This document shows positions 1 through 9,525 of a DNA stretch of 64,000 nucleotides, one piece after another. This DNA comes from Halpernia humi. Its GTDB lineage: Bacteria > Bacteroidota > Bacteroidia > Flavobacteriales > Weeksellaceae. Below the pieces are notes generated by a model. The model was given only the letters and a program-made list of their open reading frames with translations, made no database searches and was not told where the DNA came from. The first letter of the stretch is position 1, and every line of letters begins with the position of its first letter. The stretch lies in contig NZ_FNUS01000001.1 in assembly GCF_900108025.1 (NCBI RefSeq), forward strand, positions 186,001 to 250,000, in the 5' to 3' direction. Both the position numbers and the translations under genes were made by a program.

Positions 1-150
1 GACGGCGGATCTGCAAGTTCTTTGTTTGAGAAATCCATAGAAAATGGAAATTTTATAGATGATAATCTTCGCGAAAACCTTTTGAAATATTGCGAAAGAG
101 ATACGCTTGCAATGGTGATTATCTACCAATTTTTAGTTGATTTATTTTAA
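1..150 (+). CDS. DUF2779-like protein, C-terminal end only
   Basis: The window opens inside a reading frame of 49 codons that ends in TAA at 148-150. The tail LLKYCERDTLAMV followed by a hydrophobic stretch resembles the end of DUF2779 proteins, which close with a YCxxDTxAM motif typical of an RNase-H-like exonuclease fold. Only the last 49 residues are visible, so the call rests on that short motif. No terminator hairpin was seen after the stop. Confidence 0.55.
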   Translation, partial: DGGSASSLFEKSIENGNFIDDNLRENLLKYCERDTLAMVIIYQFLVDLF

Positions 151-336
151 TTTTAAAATAAATAAAACGACATTTTAAACGCCATGTTTTGTCTGAATCC
201 CTTGGTAATTTTACAGTATTAAAAAATCAATACTATTAAAAATTTTAATTATGAAATCGCCATGATCTGCTAATGCAAACACCTATGAAGATTCAGCGAG
301 TGCAGATGACCTAAAAAAAACAATAAACATCTATAT

Positions 337-1014
337 ATGAAAGGCGAAAGAGACACCGTATTCCAAATGACAAATGAAAATAATCTCATCCAAATTATTT
401 GTTTAAAAAAAGAAGAACAACAAGGATTCGACTATTTTGTGGAAGAACTCAATCATCAGAATTTAGATTTTGTAAAACCAAAAATTCACGAAAGTTTTTA
501 TAGCGCTTTTGATGAATTAAACGAGAGATTTCCGTGGCATACTTATCATTTGGAATATTCGGATGAAGATTTCAGAGATTACGTCGCAGATTGCTTGGTA
601 GAAAAAGTAAATGACAGCAAGCGCATGTTTTTTGCGCCAAGAAAACGCCACTTCGAAGACATTTTAAAAATTCACTTAAAAACGAAAGACGTTAAAGTAA
701 AAACTGGCGTATTTAGTATTGAAGTCTGCAACCTCAATAAGGAAACGCAATATTTTTACCAAGAATTTGTAGATTCTTACGCCCAAGAAATCGGTCAGAA
801 ATTTAAACTCGAGAGCACCACAGAAACTTGGGAAACTTACAGTTCAGATTCGTTTGATTTTATAGGTAATATAGAGGTCTTAGGAAATTCTGTTTTAAAA
901 GACAGCGATGGCGATATTTGTTACGTTTTGGCAGCGGATAAATATAAGTTTACAGCAACGCCGCTCACTTATACCGCCCAGAAATGGGAGTGGAATTTTG
1001 TAAAAAGAAATTAA
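337..1014 (+). CDS. hypothetical protein, 225 aa
   Basis: A complete frame with no signal peptide and no membrane segment. It is acidic and rich in Phe/Tyr/Glu, with a mixed alpha/beta look; the C-terminal third has alternating beta-like stretches (residues about 165-220). I do not recognise the family and assign no function. Translation may start at Met1 (337) or Met11 (367); neither has a clear ribosome-binding site. It stands alone between the DUF2779 gene and the restriction operon, on the same strand, with 257 bp of AT-rich spacer after it in which I found no clear promoter or terminator. Confidence 0.7.
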   Translation: MKGERDTVFQMTNENNLIQIICLKKEEQQGFDYFVEELNHQNLDFVKPKIHESFYSAFDELNERFPWHTYHLEYSDEDFRDYVADCLVEKVNDSKRMFFAPRKRHFEDILKIHLKTKDVKVKTGVFSIEVCNLNKETQYFYQEFVDSYAQEIGQKFKLESTTETWETYSSDSFDFIGNIEVLGNSVLKDSDGDICYVLAADKYKFTATPLTYTAQKWEWNFVKRN

Positions 1015-1271
1015 ATGTAACAATCTAAAAATCAGTTTTTTAAAAAAGAAAACAAAAAATTTCACCATTATACGGTTTGCCTTTTTTTTACTTTAAATTC
1101 TTTGCTTAAATTACACTCTTTTTAAAAATTAAAACTTACAATGAATCAAAATTGCTTTTATAAGATCATTTTTTTCTTTTATTAGCGATTGAAATTTGTT
1201 GTTTTTCTTTCATTTATTTAATTAAAATCTGCTTTTATTTATTTATTTTAGTGCACCAAACAAAAAACTAA

Positions 1272-4200
1272 ATGGCTTTCAACGAAGATTCTCGCGTAAA
1301 AATTCCTGCAATACTGCATTTGATGCGTTTGGGATATCAATATATTTCGAAAGGAGAGCAAAAGAGAATTGAAGAAAGCAACATATTTCCTGATATTTTT
1401 AAAGAAAGTCTGCAGAGAATAAATCCTGAAGTTAGCGATGCAGAACTGGATTTGTTATTGGATGAAATCAATTTGAAGTTGGATTTTGAAGATTTGGGAG
1501 AAGATTTCTACAAAAATTTGGTTTCTGGTTCGGGAATTAAATTAATAGATTTTGAAAATTTTAATAACAATTCTTTTCACGTTACTACAGAACTGACTTG
1601 TAAAAATGAAGACGAGGAGTTTCGTCCAGATATTACGATTTTAATTAATGGATTGCCTTTAGCGTTTATCGAAGTGAAAAAACCCAACAATAAAGAAGGT
1701 GTTTTGGATGAACGCAAAAGAATGAATGCGAGATTTAAAAATAAAAAATTCCGGAAGTTCGCCAATATTACGCAGTTGATGATCTTTTCCAATAATATGG
1801 AATATGAAGATGGCGTGATAGAGCCAATTCAAGGTGCGTATTATACCACTTCGGCTTATGCAGATTTAAGGTTTAATTATTTTCGTGAAGATGCAGATTT
1901 CCCAGTAATCACCAAATTTATTCCTGATTCTGAAGCACTGGAAAATTTTGTTTTGAAAGATAATAATTTGAGTGCGATAAAACATTCACCAGAATTTATC
2001 ACCAATAAACATTACGATTCTCCAACCAATAGAATTCTCACTTCACTTTTAAGCAAACAAAGATTTGCATTCGTTTTAAAATATGCTTTGGCTTATGTGG
2101 AAGAAGAATCTGGTTTAGAAAAACACATAATGCGTTATCCGCAGATGTTTGCAACCATGGCCATTGCGAAAACGCTGGACGATGGCATCAAAAAGGGAAT
2201 TATTTGGCATACACAAGGTTCCGGTAAAACGGCTTTAGCATATTACAACGTAAAATTTCTGACAGATTATTTTCAAAAGAAAAATATAATTCCAAAATTC
2301 TTTTTCATTGTTGATAGAATAGATTTATTGATACAATCTTCCACTGAATTTTCGAATCGTGGTTTGAAGGTCAATAAAGTCAATTCTCGTGCAGAATTTT
2401 TAAAAGAAATAAAGAAAGTAAGCGCGCTTCAAAATGATTCTGGTGAAATGGAAATCACCGTTGTCAATATTCAAAAATTTACGGAAGATTCTACCGTTAC
2501 GGAAGAAATTGATTACGACATCAACACTCAAAATATTTATTTTTTAGACGAAGCGCACCGAAGTTACAACCCGAAAGGAAGTTATCTCGCCAATCTTTTA
2601 AATTCAGATAAAAATGCGGTAAAAATCGCTTTAACAGGAACGCCACTTTTAAAAGAAGTTACCCGGCTTTATGATTCTAAAGATTTGTTTGGCAATTACA
2701 TTCACAAATATTATTACAACCGATCTATTGCTGATGGTTATACTTTACGCCTGATTCGGGAAGGAATTGATACCAAATTCAGAATGAAGATGAAGGAAAT
2801 TTTGGATCAAATCGAAATTTTAAAAGGAGAAATTGGCAAAGAAAAAGTTTATGCGCACGATAAATATGTAGAACCTTTGCTGGAATACATTGTTGATGAT
2901 TTAATAGAATTTAGAAAACAAGAAGACGACAGTTCTTTAGGTGGAATGGTCGTTTGTGATTCTTCTGCTCAAGCGCAAAATCTGTTTCGATATTTTGAGG
3001 AAACTTACGGCGAACAGGAGGTTTATGCAGCAAATTTAGTTGCAGAACCTTATAATCCTTACAAAACACCAAATCCAAAACTGAAAGCCGCGCTCATTCT
3101 TCACGATGAAAATGATAAGGAAATTCGCAAAGATTTAATAAAAGCCTACAAACACAGCAAAGTAGATTTACTTTTTGTTTACAATATGTTGCTCACAGGT
3201 TTTGATTCCAAAAGATTGAAAAAACTGTATTTGGCAAGAGTCATAAAAGATCACAATCTTTTGCAGACTTTAACGCGTGTCAACAGACCTTATAAGAGTT
3301 TTAGATACGGTTACGTTGTAGATTTTGCAGATATTTCTAAAGCATTTGATAAAACCAATGAATTGTATTTGGATGAACTAAATGCAGAATTGGGCGATGA
3401 AATGAAAAACTACAGCAATCTCTTTAAATCCAGAGAAGAGATTGAAAATGACCTGAAAGAACTGAAAGAAATTCTCTTTCAATTTGATACCAATAACAAA
3501 GAAAGATTTTCGCAACAAATCAGTGAATTAAGAGATAAACCGGATTTGCTAAAAATCATCAAAGCCTTGCGAAATGCGAAAGAATTGAAAAACATCATTC
3601 GTCTTGGTGAAGAAGATCTACAGGATCTTTTGCAGAAAATAGATTTTAATAAACTCAATATTTTTCTTGCCGAAGCGCAAAGACAATTAGATAAACTCAA
3701 TCTTATAGATTCCATCAACAATGAGCAGAAAACGCAAAATCTGTTGAATGTGGCTTTAGAAGATATTTGGTTTTCTTTTGTGAAAGTTTCAGAGAACGAA
3801 TTGATTTTAGCAGACGAGCAAAAAGGTCAGATGCGGAAAACCAGAGAAGCCTTGCAAAGAAATATCGACCAAACGGATCCGCAATTTATCACGCTTCGGG
3901 AAGAACTGGAAAACATTTTTAAGAAAAAAAATCTGGAAGAAATCACGCAGGAAGGAATGCGTGAAAATATTCAACTGCTGAAAACCATTTACGAAAGGGT
4001 TTTAAAACTGAACCAAGCCAATGAAAATTTGCAACACAAATATTTGGAAGATGAAAAATATGTTCGCATTCACAAAAGATTGATGGAAAAAGGAAATCTT
4101 AACTTGAAACAAACCCAACTTTACGATGCACTTCTGAAAGTAAAAGAACAAACCGACGAACAAATTCTACATAACAGCAATATCATAGATAACGACGCTT

Positions 4201-4343
4201 ATTTTAAAAAATATTTGATGACTTTGGTGATCAATGAATTTAAAAACAACAGCGATGTGAAAGTAGATTTTGAAACCACAAAACAAATAAACCAACTCAT
4301 TGTTGCAGAATACCAACAACAATACAACGGATACAGAATATGA
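1272..4343 (+). CDS. hsdR: type I restriction enzyme, R (endonuclease/translocase) subunit
   Basis: Motor and nuclease subunit of a type I restriction-modification enzyme: ATP-driven translocation and cleavage of unmodified DNA. The N-terminal PD-(D/E)xK nuclease is visible as Asp120, Glu134 and Lys136 (EVK). The SF2 helicase core follows: Walker A with GSGKT at 316-320, DEAH at 426-429, TGTP at 455-458, and the late motif QTLTRVNR. The last roughly 300 residues are helical and charged, as expected for the domain that docks on the methylase. At 1023 aa it is full length. The stop overlaps the hsdM start by 4 nt (ATGA), indicating translational coupling. It is the first gene of the operon; I could not place its promoter in the 257-bp spacer. 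Confidence 0.95.
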   Translation: MAFNEDSRVKIPAILHLMRLGYQYISKGEQKRIEESNIFPDIFKESLQRINPEVSDAELDLLLDEINLKLDFEDLGEDFYKNLVSGSGIKLIDFENFNNNSFHVTTELTCKNEDEEFRPDITILINGLPLAFIEVKKPNNKEGVLDERKRMNARFKNKKFRKFANITQLMIFSNNMEYEDGVIEPIQGAYYTTSAYADLRFNYFREDADFPVITKFIPDSEALENFVLKDNNLSAIKHSPEFITNKHYDSPTNRILTSLLSKQRFAFVLKYALAYVEEESGLEKHIMRYPQMFATMAIAKTLDDGIKKGIIWHTQGSGKTALAYYNVKFLTDYFQKKNIIPKFFFIVDRIDLLIQSSTEFSNRGLKVNKVNSRAEFLKEIKKVSALQNDSGEMEITVVNIQKFTEDSTVTEEIDYDINTQNIYFLDEAHRSYNPKGSYLANLLNSDKNAVKIALTGTPLLKEVTRLYDSKDLFGNYIHKYYYNRSIADGYTLRLIREGIDTKFRMKMKEILDQIEILKGEIGKEKVYAHDKYVEPLLEYIVDDLIEFRKQEDDSSLGGMVVCDSSAQAQNLFRYFEETYGEQEVYAANLVAEPYNPYKTPNPKLKAALILHDENDKEIRKDLIKAYKHSKVDLLFVYNMLLTGFDSKRLKKLYLARVIKDHNLLQTLTRVNRPYKSFRYGYVVDFADISKAFDKTNELYLDELNAELGDEMKNYSNLFKSREEIENDLKELKEILFQFDTNNKERFSQQISELRDKPDLLKIIKALRNAKELKNIIRLGEEDLQDLLQKIDFNKLNIFLAEAQRQLDKLNLIDSINNEQKTQNLLNVALEDIWFSFVKVSENELILADEQKGQMRKTREALQRNIDQTDPQFITLREELENIFKKKNLEEITQEGMRENIQLLKTIYERVLKLNQANENLQHKYLEDEKYVRIHKRLMEKGNLNLKQTQLYDALLKVKEQTDEQILHNSNIIDNDAYFKKYLMTLVINEFKNNSDVKVDFETTKQINQLIVAEYQQQYNGYRI

Positions 4344-5953
4344 GCGACCTGCAATTTATAACGCAAACCAAACATTTAATTGATGAATTAAAAAGCGTTT
4401 GCGCCAATTACGGACTGGGAAATGACGGCAACGAATTTAAAATTATTACTCAGGTTTTCCTCTACAAATTCATTAATGACAAATACATTGATGAAGCCAA
4501 AAAAGAAAATAAATCTTTAAAAAATGCCGAAAAGTTTCAAGAGGCGCTGGAAGAATTATCGGAAGAAGAACTTAATTTTTTGAATTATGGAATGAACCCA
4601 GATATTCCGAAACTGCAACCCAATCACACGATTTCTTATCTTTTTAACCGCCAAAACGAAGCGGATTTTGGAAAGTTGTTTGATGATACTCTGCGTGCAA
4701 TCAGCATTGATAATTCTGATATATTTTCTGTAAAATCTGCGACTGGTGCGAAAGATAAACTCTTTGATGAATTGTCTAATTATATTTCTGATGCTTCACA
4801 ACGAGATGCTTTTTGCCGTGCTTTAATCAATAAAGTAGCGACTTTCAGTTTTGGCAAAATGTTCAGCGAAAAATATGATTTCTTTGCCACAATTTTTGAA
4901 TATTTAATTAAAGATTACAACTCGGATAGTGGAGGGAAATACGCCGAATATTACACGCCACACGCAGTTGCGAGAATTATGGCGCAAATTCTGGTGCAAG
5001 AACCGCAGCAAGGCGTGAAAGTCTATGATCCAAGTGCAGGTTCTGGAACATTGCTGATGAGTTTGGCGCATAAAATTGGCGAGAAAAATTGCAGCATTTA
5101 TTCGGAAGATATTTCCCAGAAATCTTCTACGATGTTGAGGTTGAATTTAATTCTCAACCATTTATCCCAAAGTATTCCCAATATTATCCGAAGCAATACC
5201 ATTGCAAATCCGTCTTATTTAGAAACTAAATTTGATTACATCGTTTCTAATCCGCCGTTTAAATTAGATTTTTCAGATTTTCGGGAAGATTTAGAAAAAG
5301 ACAAATTCAAAGAGCGGTTTTTTGCCGGAATTCCAAATGTCCCGAAAGCCAAAAAAGAATCCATGGCCATTTATTTAATGTTCATTCAGCATATTATGTA
5401 CAGTTTGAACGATACGGGAAAAGCGGCAATTGTAGTTCCCACAGGTTTCATCACCGCGCAATCTGGAATTGAAAAAAAGATAAGGGAAAAGTTGATCAAT
5501 AATGGTTGGTTGAAAGGTGTGGTAAGTATGCCGAGTAATATTTTTGCGAGTACCGGAACCAATGTTTCTGTGTTGATTTTAGACAAATTAGCAGACAACG
5601 AACATATTGTATTAATGGATGCTTCTAAACTTGGCGAAACCGTGAAAGAAGGCAAAAACCAGCGAACCGTTCTCACAGCCGAAGAAGAAAATAAAATAAT
5701 TGAAACTTTTAACAAGAAAGAAGCAGTAGAAGATTTATCTGTGGTAGTTTCTAAAGATGAAATTGCTGCCAAGAATTATTCTTTTTCAGCCGGACAATAT
5801 TTTGAAGTAAAGATTGAATACATCGACATTACCGCAGAAGAATTTGCAGAAAAAATGATGGGGTTTGAAAATAATCTGACAGATATGTTTGCCGAAGGTG
5901 CAGAGTTGGAAAAGAAGATTCAGGAGAATTTGAAAAAATTGAGGTATGAATAA
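4340..5953 (+). CDS. hsdM: type I restriction enzyme, M (N6-adenine methyltransferase) subunit
   Basis: Transfers a methyl group from S-adenosylmethionine to adenine N6 in the sequence chosen by HsdS; HsdM and HsdS also form the core of the restriction complex. A helical N-terminal HsdM_N region (about 1-150) precedes the methylase domain. The AdoMet loop YDPSAGSGTL lies at 229-238 and the catalytic NPPF at 304-307, in the order of the gamma-class N6 methylases. The C-terminal tail is helical, suited to packing on HsdS. At 537 aa it is intact. It overlaps hsdR by 4 nt and the next gene by 8 nt. Confidence 0.95.
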   Translation: MSDLQFITQTKHLIDELKSVCANYGLGNDGNEFKIITQVFLYKFINDKYIDEAKKENKSLKNAEKFQEALEELSEEELNFLNYGMNPDIPKLQPNHTISYLFNRQNEADFGKLFDDTLRAISIDNSDIFSVKSATGAKDKLFDELSNYISDASQRDAFCRALINKVATFSFGKMFSEKYDFFATIFEYLIKDYNSDSGGKYAEYYTPHAVARIMAQILVQEPQQGVKVYDPSAGSGTLLMSLAHKIGEKNCSIYSEDISQKSSTMLRLNLILNHLSQSIPNIIRSNTIANPSYLETKFDYIVSNPPFKLDFSDFREDLEKDKFKERFFAGIPNVPKAKKESMAIYLMFIQHIMYSLNDTGKAAIVVPTGFITAQSGIEKKIREKLINNGWLKGVVSMPSNIFASTGTNVSVLILDKLADNEHIVLMDASKLGETVKEGKNQRTVLTAEEENKIIETFNKKEAVEDLSVVVSKDEIAAKNYSFSAGQYFEVKIEYIDITAEEFAEKMMGFENNLTDMFAEGAELEKKIQENLKKLRYE

Positions 5954-6959
5954 ATTTTTAGAAAAATCTGCTAATGAAAATTTAGTTAATGAGCTTTCCA
6001 CTTTAATTGAACATAGTAAAAAACAAGTACAAACTGTTGCTAATAGTGCGCTTACCTTGTTGTTTTGGCAAGTTGGCAAGCGGATTAATGAAGAAATCCT
6101 GAATAATGAGCGTGCTGAATATGCAAAAGCAATTGTTTCTACCGTCGCTACTCAATTAGAAAGTAAATATGGACGAAGTTTTACCGAAAGAAATGTAAGA
6201 CGAATGATGCAATTCTCAAATGATTTTTCTGATTTATCAATTGTGTCGCCACTGGCTACACAATTGAGTTGGTCTCATTTTATAGAATTATTTCCCCTGA
6301 AATCAAAAGAATCTAAACTTTTTTATGCTCAAAAATCAATTGAGGAACAATGGGGGAAACGTGAACTACGCAATCAAATAAGCAGAAAAGCTTTTGAACG
6401 AAAAGAAATAGCGGATACGCATTTGTCAAAATTTCCATCAGATTTGCAAAACACCTTCAAAGATCCTTATTTATTAGATTTTTTAAACTTGAAAAATACT
6501 TATTTAGAAAATGATTTAGAACGTGCAATTTTACAAGAGCTAGAAAATTTTATATTAGAATTGGGCAAAGGTTTTGCCTTTATGGAGCGTCAAAAACGAA
6601 TGATTATTGATGGCGAAGATTTTTATTTGGACCTTTTATTTTTTAACCGAAAATTAAAGAGGCTGGTTGCAATAGAATTAAAACTGGGGAAATTTGAAGC
6701 CTCGCACAAAGGTCAAATGGAATTGTACCTAAAATGGCTAAACAAATATGAAAAACAAGAAGGCGAAAACGAACCCATTGGTTTGATTTTATGTGCCGAA
6801 AGCAACAAGGAGCAAGTGGAATTATTAGAAATGCACAAAGACGGAATTATGGTAGCCGAATATTGGACAACTTTACCACCAAAAGCTGAACTAGAAGCGA
6901 AAATACACCAACTATTAATTGAGGCTAAAGAACGAATTGAGCGAAATAGAATTTATTAA
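5946..6959 (+). CDS. DUF1016/YhcG-family PD-(D/E)xK nuclease-like protein
   Basis: The helical N-terminal half contains the LTLLFWQVGKRI and GRSFTERNVRRMMQF stretches characteristic of DUF1016 N-terminal domains. The C-terminal half carries a PD-(D/E)xK nuclease pattern: Asp229 in FYLDLLFFN, then Glu244 and Lys246 in AIELKLG, followed by a helix with Gln257. The family is widespread beside type I restriction genes but its role there is not settled; a nuclease activity is inferred from the preserved residues. It lies between hsdM and hsdS, overlapping hsdM by 8 nt, so it is co-transcribed with the system. Confidence 0.88.
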   Translation: MNKFLEKSANENLVNELSTLIEHSKKQVQTVANSALTLLFWQVGKRINEEILNNERAEYAKAIVSTVATQLESKYGRSFTERNVRRMMQFSNDFSDLSIVSPLATQLSWSHFIELFPLKSKESKLFYAQKSIEEQWGKRELRNQISRKAFERKEIADTHLSKFPSDLQNTFKDPYLLDFLNLKNTYLENDLERAILQELENFILELGKGFAFMERQKRMIIDGEDFYLDLLFFNRKLKRLVAIELKLGKFEASHKGQMELYLKWLNKYEKQEGENEPIGLILCAESNKEQVELLEMHKDGIMVAEYWTTLPPKAELEAKIHQLLIEAKERIERNRIY

Positions 6960-7015
6960 ATAATGAAAAATCTAGCATTTTTATCGAGAAATTATACGCA
7001 AAATACGCTTTCATT

Positions 7016-7040
7016 GGTGGTTGAGCTTGCCGAAACCACC
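7016..7040. repeat. REP-like imperfect palindrome between nuclease gene and hsdS
   Basis: A 25-bp sequence whose ends are a perfect 7-bp inverted repeat, GGTGGTT (7016-7022) and AACCACC (7034-7040), around a GC-richer 11-bp core. Its composition stands out from the AT-rich surroundings. It falls in the 109-nt gap between the DUF1016 gene and hsdS, the only real gap within the restriction operon. It resembles short dispersed intergenic palindromes of bacterial genomes (recollection, not a search). A 37-codon frame (6963-7076) runs through it but is probably not a gene. Confidence 0.5.
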
Positions 7041-7068
7041 ATTCAAAAACAATTAAAAGGGTTGAAGT

Positions 7069-8346
7069 ATGGATAATGTAATTTTAAATGATGTAATAAA
7101 TGTTATTAGCGGTGGAACGCCAAAAACTAATAATTCTGAATATTGGGAAAATGGTACAATTGGCTGGTTATCAATTAATGACTTCAATAATGACTTAAGA
7201 AAAGTATATATTTCTGAAAAAAAAATTACAGAAAAAGGATTAAAAAATAGCAGTACCAAATTATTAAAAGTAGATGATTTGATAATTTCAGCAAGAGGAA
7301 CTGTCGGTGTCCTTGCGCAAATTGGTTTTCCAATGGCTTTTAACCAGTCATGTTTTGGTTTAAGAGGTAAAGAAGATATAGTGGATAATACCTATTTATA
7401 TTATTGTCTTAAAAACTATGTTTCCAATATTCAGAAACGAGGTCAAGGATCTGTATTTAATACTATCAATTTAGATAGTTTTAAATTAATGGAAATTAAT
7501 ATAGAAAATTTTATTAATCAGAAAAAAATCGCCGCTGTTCTTTCCGCATTAGATGATAAAATTGAGTTGAACAATCAACTCAATGCAGAATTAGAACAGA
7601 TGGCAAAAACCATTTATGATTATTGGTTTGTGCAGTTTGATTTTCCAGATGAAAACGGTAATCCTTACAAATCTTCTGGCGGAAAAATGATTTATGATGA
7701 GGTTTTGAAAAGGGAAATTCCGGTTGGTTGGGAAGTGAAAATATTGAGTGAAGTCGCAAATATTACAATGGGACAATCGCCTTCTGGAGAATCATACAAT
7801 GAACAAAATAAAGGAATGATATTTTTTCAAGGTTCTACGGATTTTGGGTGGCGTTTTCCTGAAAATAGGATTTACACAACTTCCCCAACAAGATTTGCAA
7901 AAGAAAATGACATTTTATTAAGCGTTCGTGCACCAATTGGAACTATGAATATTGCAATGTATGATTGTTGTATTGGTCGTGGACTTTCTGCTTTAAATAG
8001 TAAAGAAAATTTTAATTCATTTTTAATTTATCAAATGAATTATTTTAAGAAGAAATTCGATTATTTAAATTCAGTCGGAACTACTTTTGGCTCATTGACA
8101 AAAGATGATTTATACAATTTAGAATTTTGTTATCCAAGCGAAAATATCCTCAGAAAATTTGAAAAGACAGTTTCAACCTTCGATAGTAAAATAAAAATCA
8201 ACTCGAAACAAAACCAAGAACTCGCACAATTGCGGGATTGGTTGTTGCCGATGTTGATGAATGGGCAGGTTAGGGTTGGTTCTGGCGAATATGAAAGGGA
8301 AGAAGGTGGTTTGGTAATGGTGGCGGAAGGGAAAGGGAAATATTAA
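7069..8346 (+). CDS. hsdS: type I restriction enzyme, S (specificity) subunit
   Basis: Sets the DNA sequence recognised by the HsdRMS complex. Two target-recognition domains are present: residues about 1-145 and about 215-370, each opening with the usual pattern (first GGTPKTNNSEYW, second GQSPSGESYN). Each is followed by a conserved helical spacer: about 150-191 (KKIAAVLSALDDKIELNNQLN onward) and about 372-410 (ending LRDWLLPMLMNGQV). The length of 425 aa fits a complete two-domain subunit with a bipartite target. Neither domain is truncated, and I saw no inverted copies nearby that would allow domain shuffling. Confidence 0.94.
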   Translation: MDNVILNDVINVISGGTPKTNNSEYWENGTIGWLSINDFNNDLRKVYISEKKITEKGLKNSSTKLLKVDDLIISARGTVGVLAQIGFPMAFNQSCFGLRGKEDIVDNTYLYYCLKNYVSNIQKRGQGSVFNTINLDSFKLMEINIENFINQKKIAAVLSALDDKIELNNQLNAELEQMAKTIYDYWFVQFDFPDENGNPYKSSGGKMIYDEVLKREIPVGWEVKILSEVANITMGQSPSGESYNEQNKGMIFFQGSTDFGWRFPENRIYTTSPTRFAKENDILLSVRAPIGTMNIAMYDCCIGRGLSALNSKENFNSFLIYQMNYFKKKFDYLNSVGTTFGSLTKDDLYNLEFCYPSENILRKFEKTVSTFDSKIKINSKQNQELAQLRDWLLPMLMNGQVRVGSGEYEREEGGLVMVAEGKGKY

Positions 8347-8357
8347 AAAGACTAATT

Positions 8358-9518
8358 ATGATTGAATCAAAAAAAGAAGATAATAGATTATGGGAACCCT
8401 TTGTAATTGTTATACTTGTTATTGCAGGTATTTTACTTTTATTTAGTTTATTTAGTCCATACATTTTTACGCGGATAACAAAAGATGTTAATTACCAATT
8501 TGATGCAAATAGTGGTGTAATTGGAGATACCTTTGGCATTATGAATCCGTTTATTGGATTGATTGGCATTTTACTAACTTTTCTCGCTTTCTATATGCAG
8601 ATAAAAGCAAATGAAGAACAAATAAAACAATTTAATTTAACTAGGGACGACGATAAAAAAATGTTACTACAAACGCAGAAAATTGAAGCGTTTGACAATC
8701 TAGATCTTCTATCTGTGAATTTAGATTCTATAATTAAAGATTTAAATCATAAAGGCGAAAGGATTAAAGAATATGAAAATTCTTTAAGAAATGAACCTCT
8801 CAATTCTCATCTATTATTGCACACTTCTTCCAAAAATTATGGTACTATTTTAGATATTAATAGAGGTGCAATATACAAGGCTTATCGTTTTTTCAAAGTC
8901 TCTAATACCGAAGACTATATTAAATTATATAACATTTTAGATTTTCTACCAGAATTTTTTGACGATTTTTATCCTAAAATTTCTGCTTACATAAGTGATT
9001 CATTTAATACAAAAATGTCAATCAGAAATAAAATTATTGAGTTTTTAAACCAGAATGCTGAATTTCTAATCCATTTAAAATCAGAGTTAGGTGAAAATTA
9101 TTTGCTTAATGAAAATGCATTTGCAGCAAACGATGCAATTAGAATAAATTATGAAATTATTAAAGAAAATTATGACGAAGATGGTAATCCTTTATCAGAA
9201 ACAGATTGGATGGAAATAGATTCAAAACTATTAAAAACATTCATTGAAAGAACTTCTTCAATAAATAATCAAGGTAATTTGGATACTAGATTATTGCCAA
9301 TAATAACAATGTCAAGTGATATTAGAAAAGATATTAAATTGATAACTCAAAGAGCAAAAGAATTTTCTGAACAAATTACTTTACAATGTAATGATTTATT
9401 TAATGATGAAATTGGTGAATTGAGCGTTGAAACTACGTTAATAAAAATTAATGAGAAAATTAAAAATTCTCTGGAAGTGGCGCAAATTGAGATTGATTTA
9501 TTTTATATAACTAATTAA
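8358..9518 (+). CDS. AbiC-like putative phage abortive-infection membrane protein
   Basis: Two transmembrane helices lie near the N terminus (about 14-37 and 61-82), joined by a short loop containing GDTFGIMNPFIG, followed by a roughly 300-residue cytoplasmic part that is charged and helical with coiled-coil character just after the second helix. The pattern of TM, 'GDTFG-NP' loop, TM and long helical tail is that of the putative phage abortive infection (putAbiC-type) family as I recall it. It starts 11 nt after hsdS stops, so it belongs to the restriction operon. Role in phage defence is inferred from family resemblance and position; the mechanism is unknown. Confidence 0.62.
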   Translation: MIESKKEDNRLWEPFVIVILVIAGILLLFSLFSPYIFTRITKDVNYQFDANSGVIGDTFGIMNPFIGLIGILLTFLAFYMQIKANEEQIKQFNLTRDDDKKMLLQTQKIEAFDNLDLLSVNLDSIIKDLNHKGERIKEYENSLRNEPLNSHLLLHTSSKNYGTILDINRGAIYKAYRFFKVSNTEDYIKLYNILDFLPEFFDDFYPKISAYISDSFNTKMSIRNKIIEFLNQNAEFLIHLKSELGENYLLNENAFAANDAIRINYEIIKENYDEDGNPLSETDWMEIDSKLLKTFIERTSSINNQGNLDTRLLPIITMSSDIRKDIKLITQRAKEFSEQITLQCNDLFNDEIGELSVETTLIKINEKIKNSLEVAQIEIDLFYITN

Positions 9519-9525
9519 AAAAATT

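Noticed and set aside
6963-7076. 37-codon frame between the DUF1016 gene and hsdS
   Set aside because: It spans the palindromic repeat at 7016-7040 and overlaps the hsdS start by 8 nt; its sequence resembles translated repeat rather than a protein.
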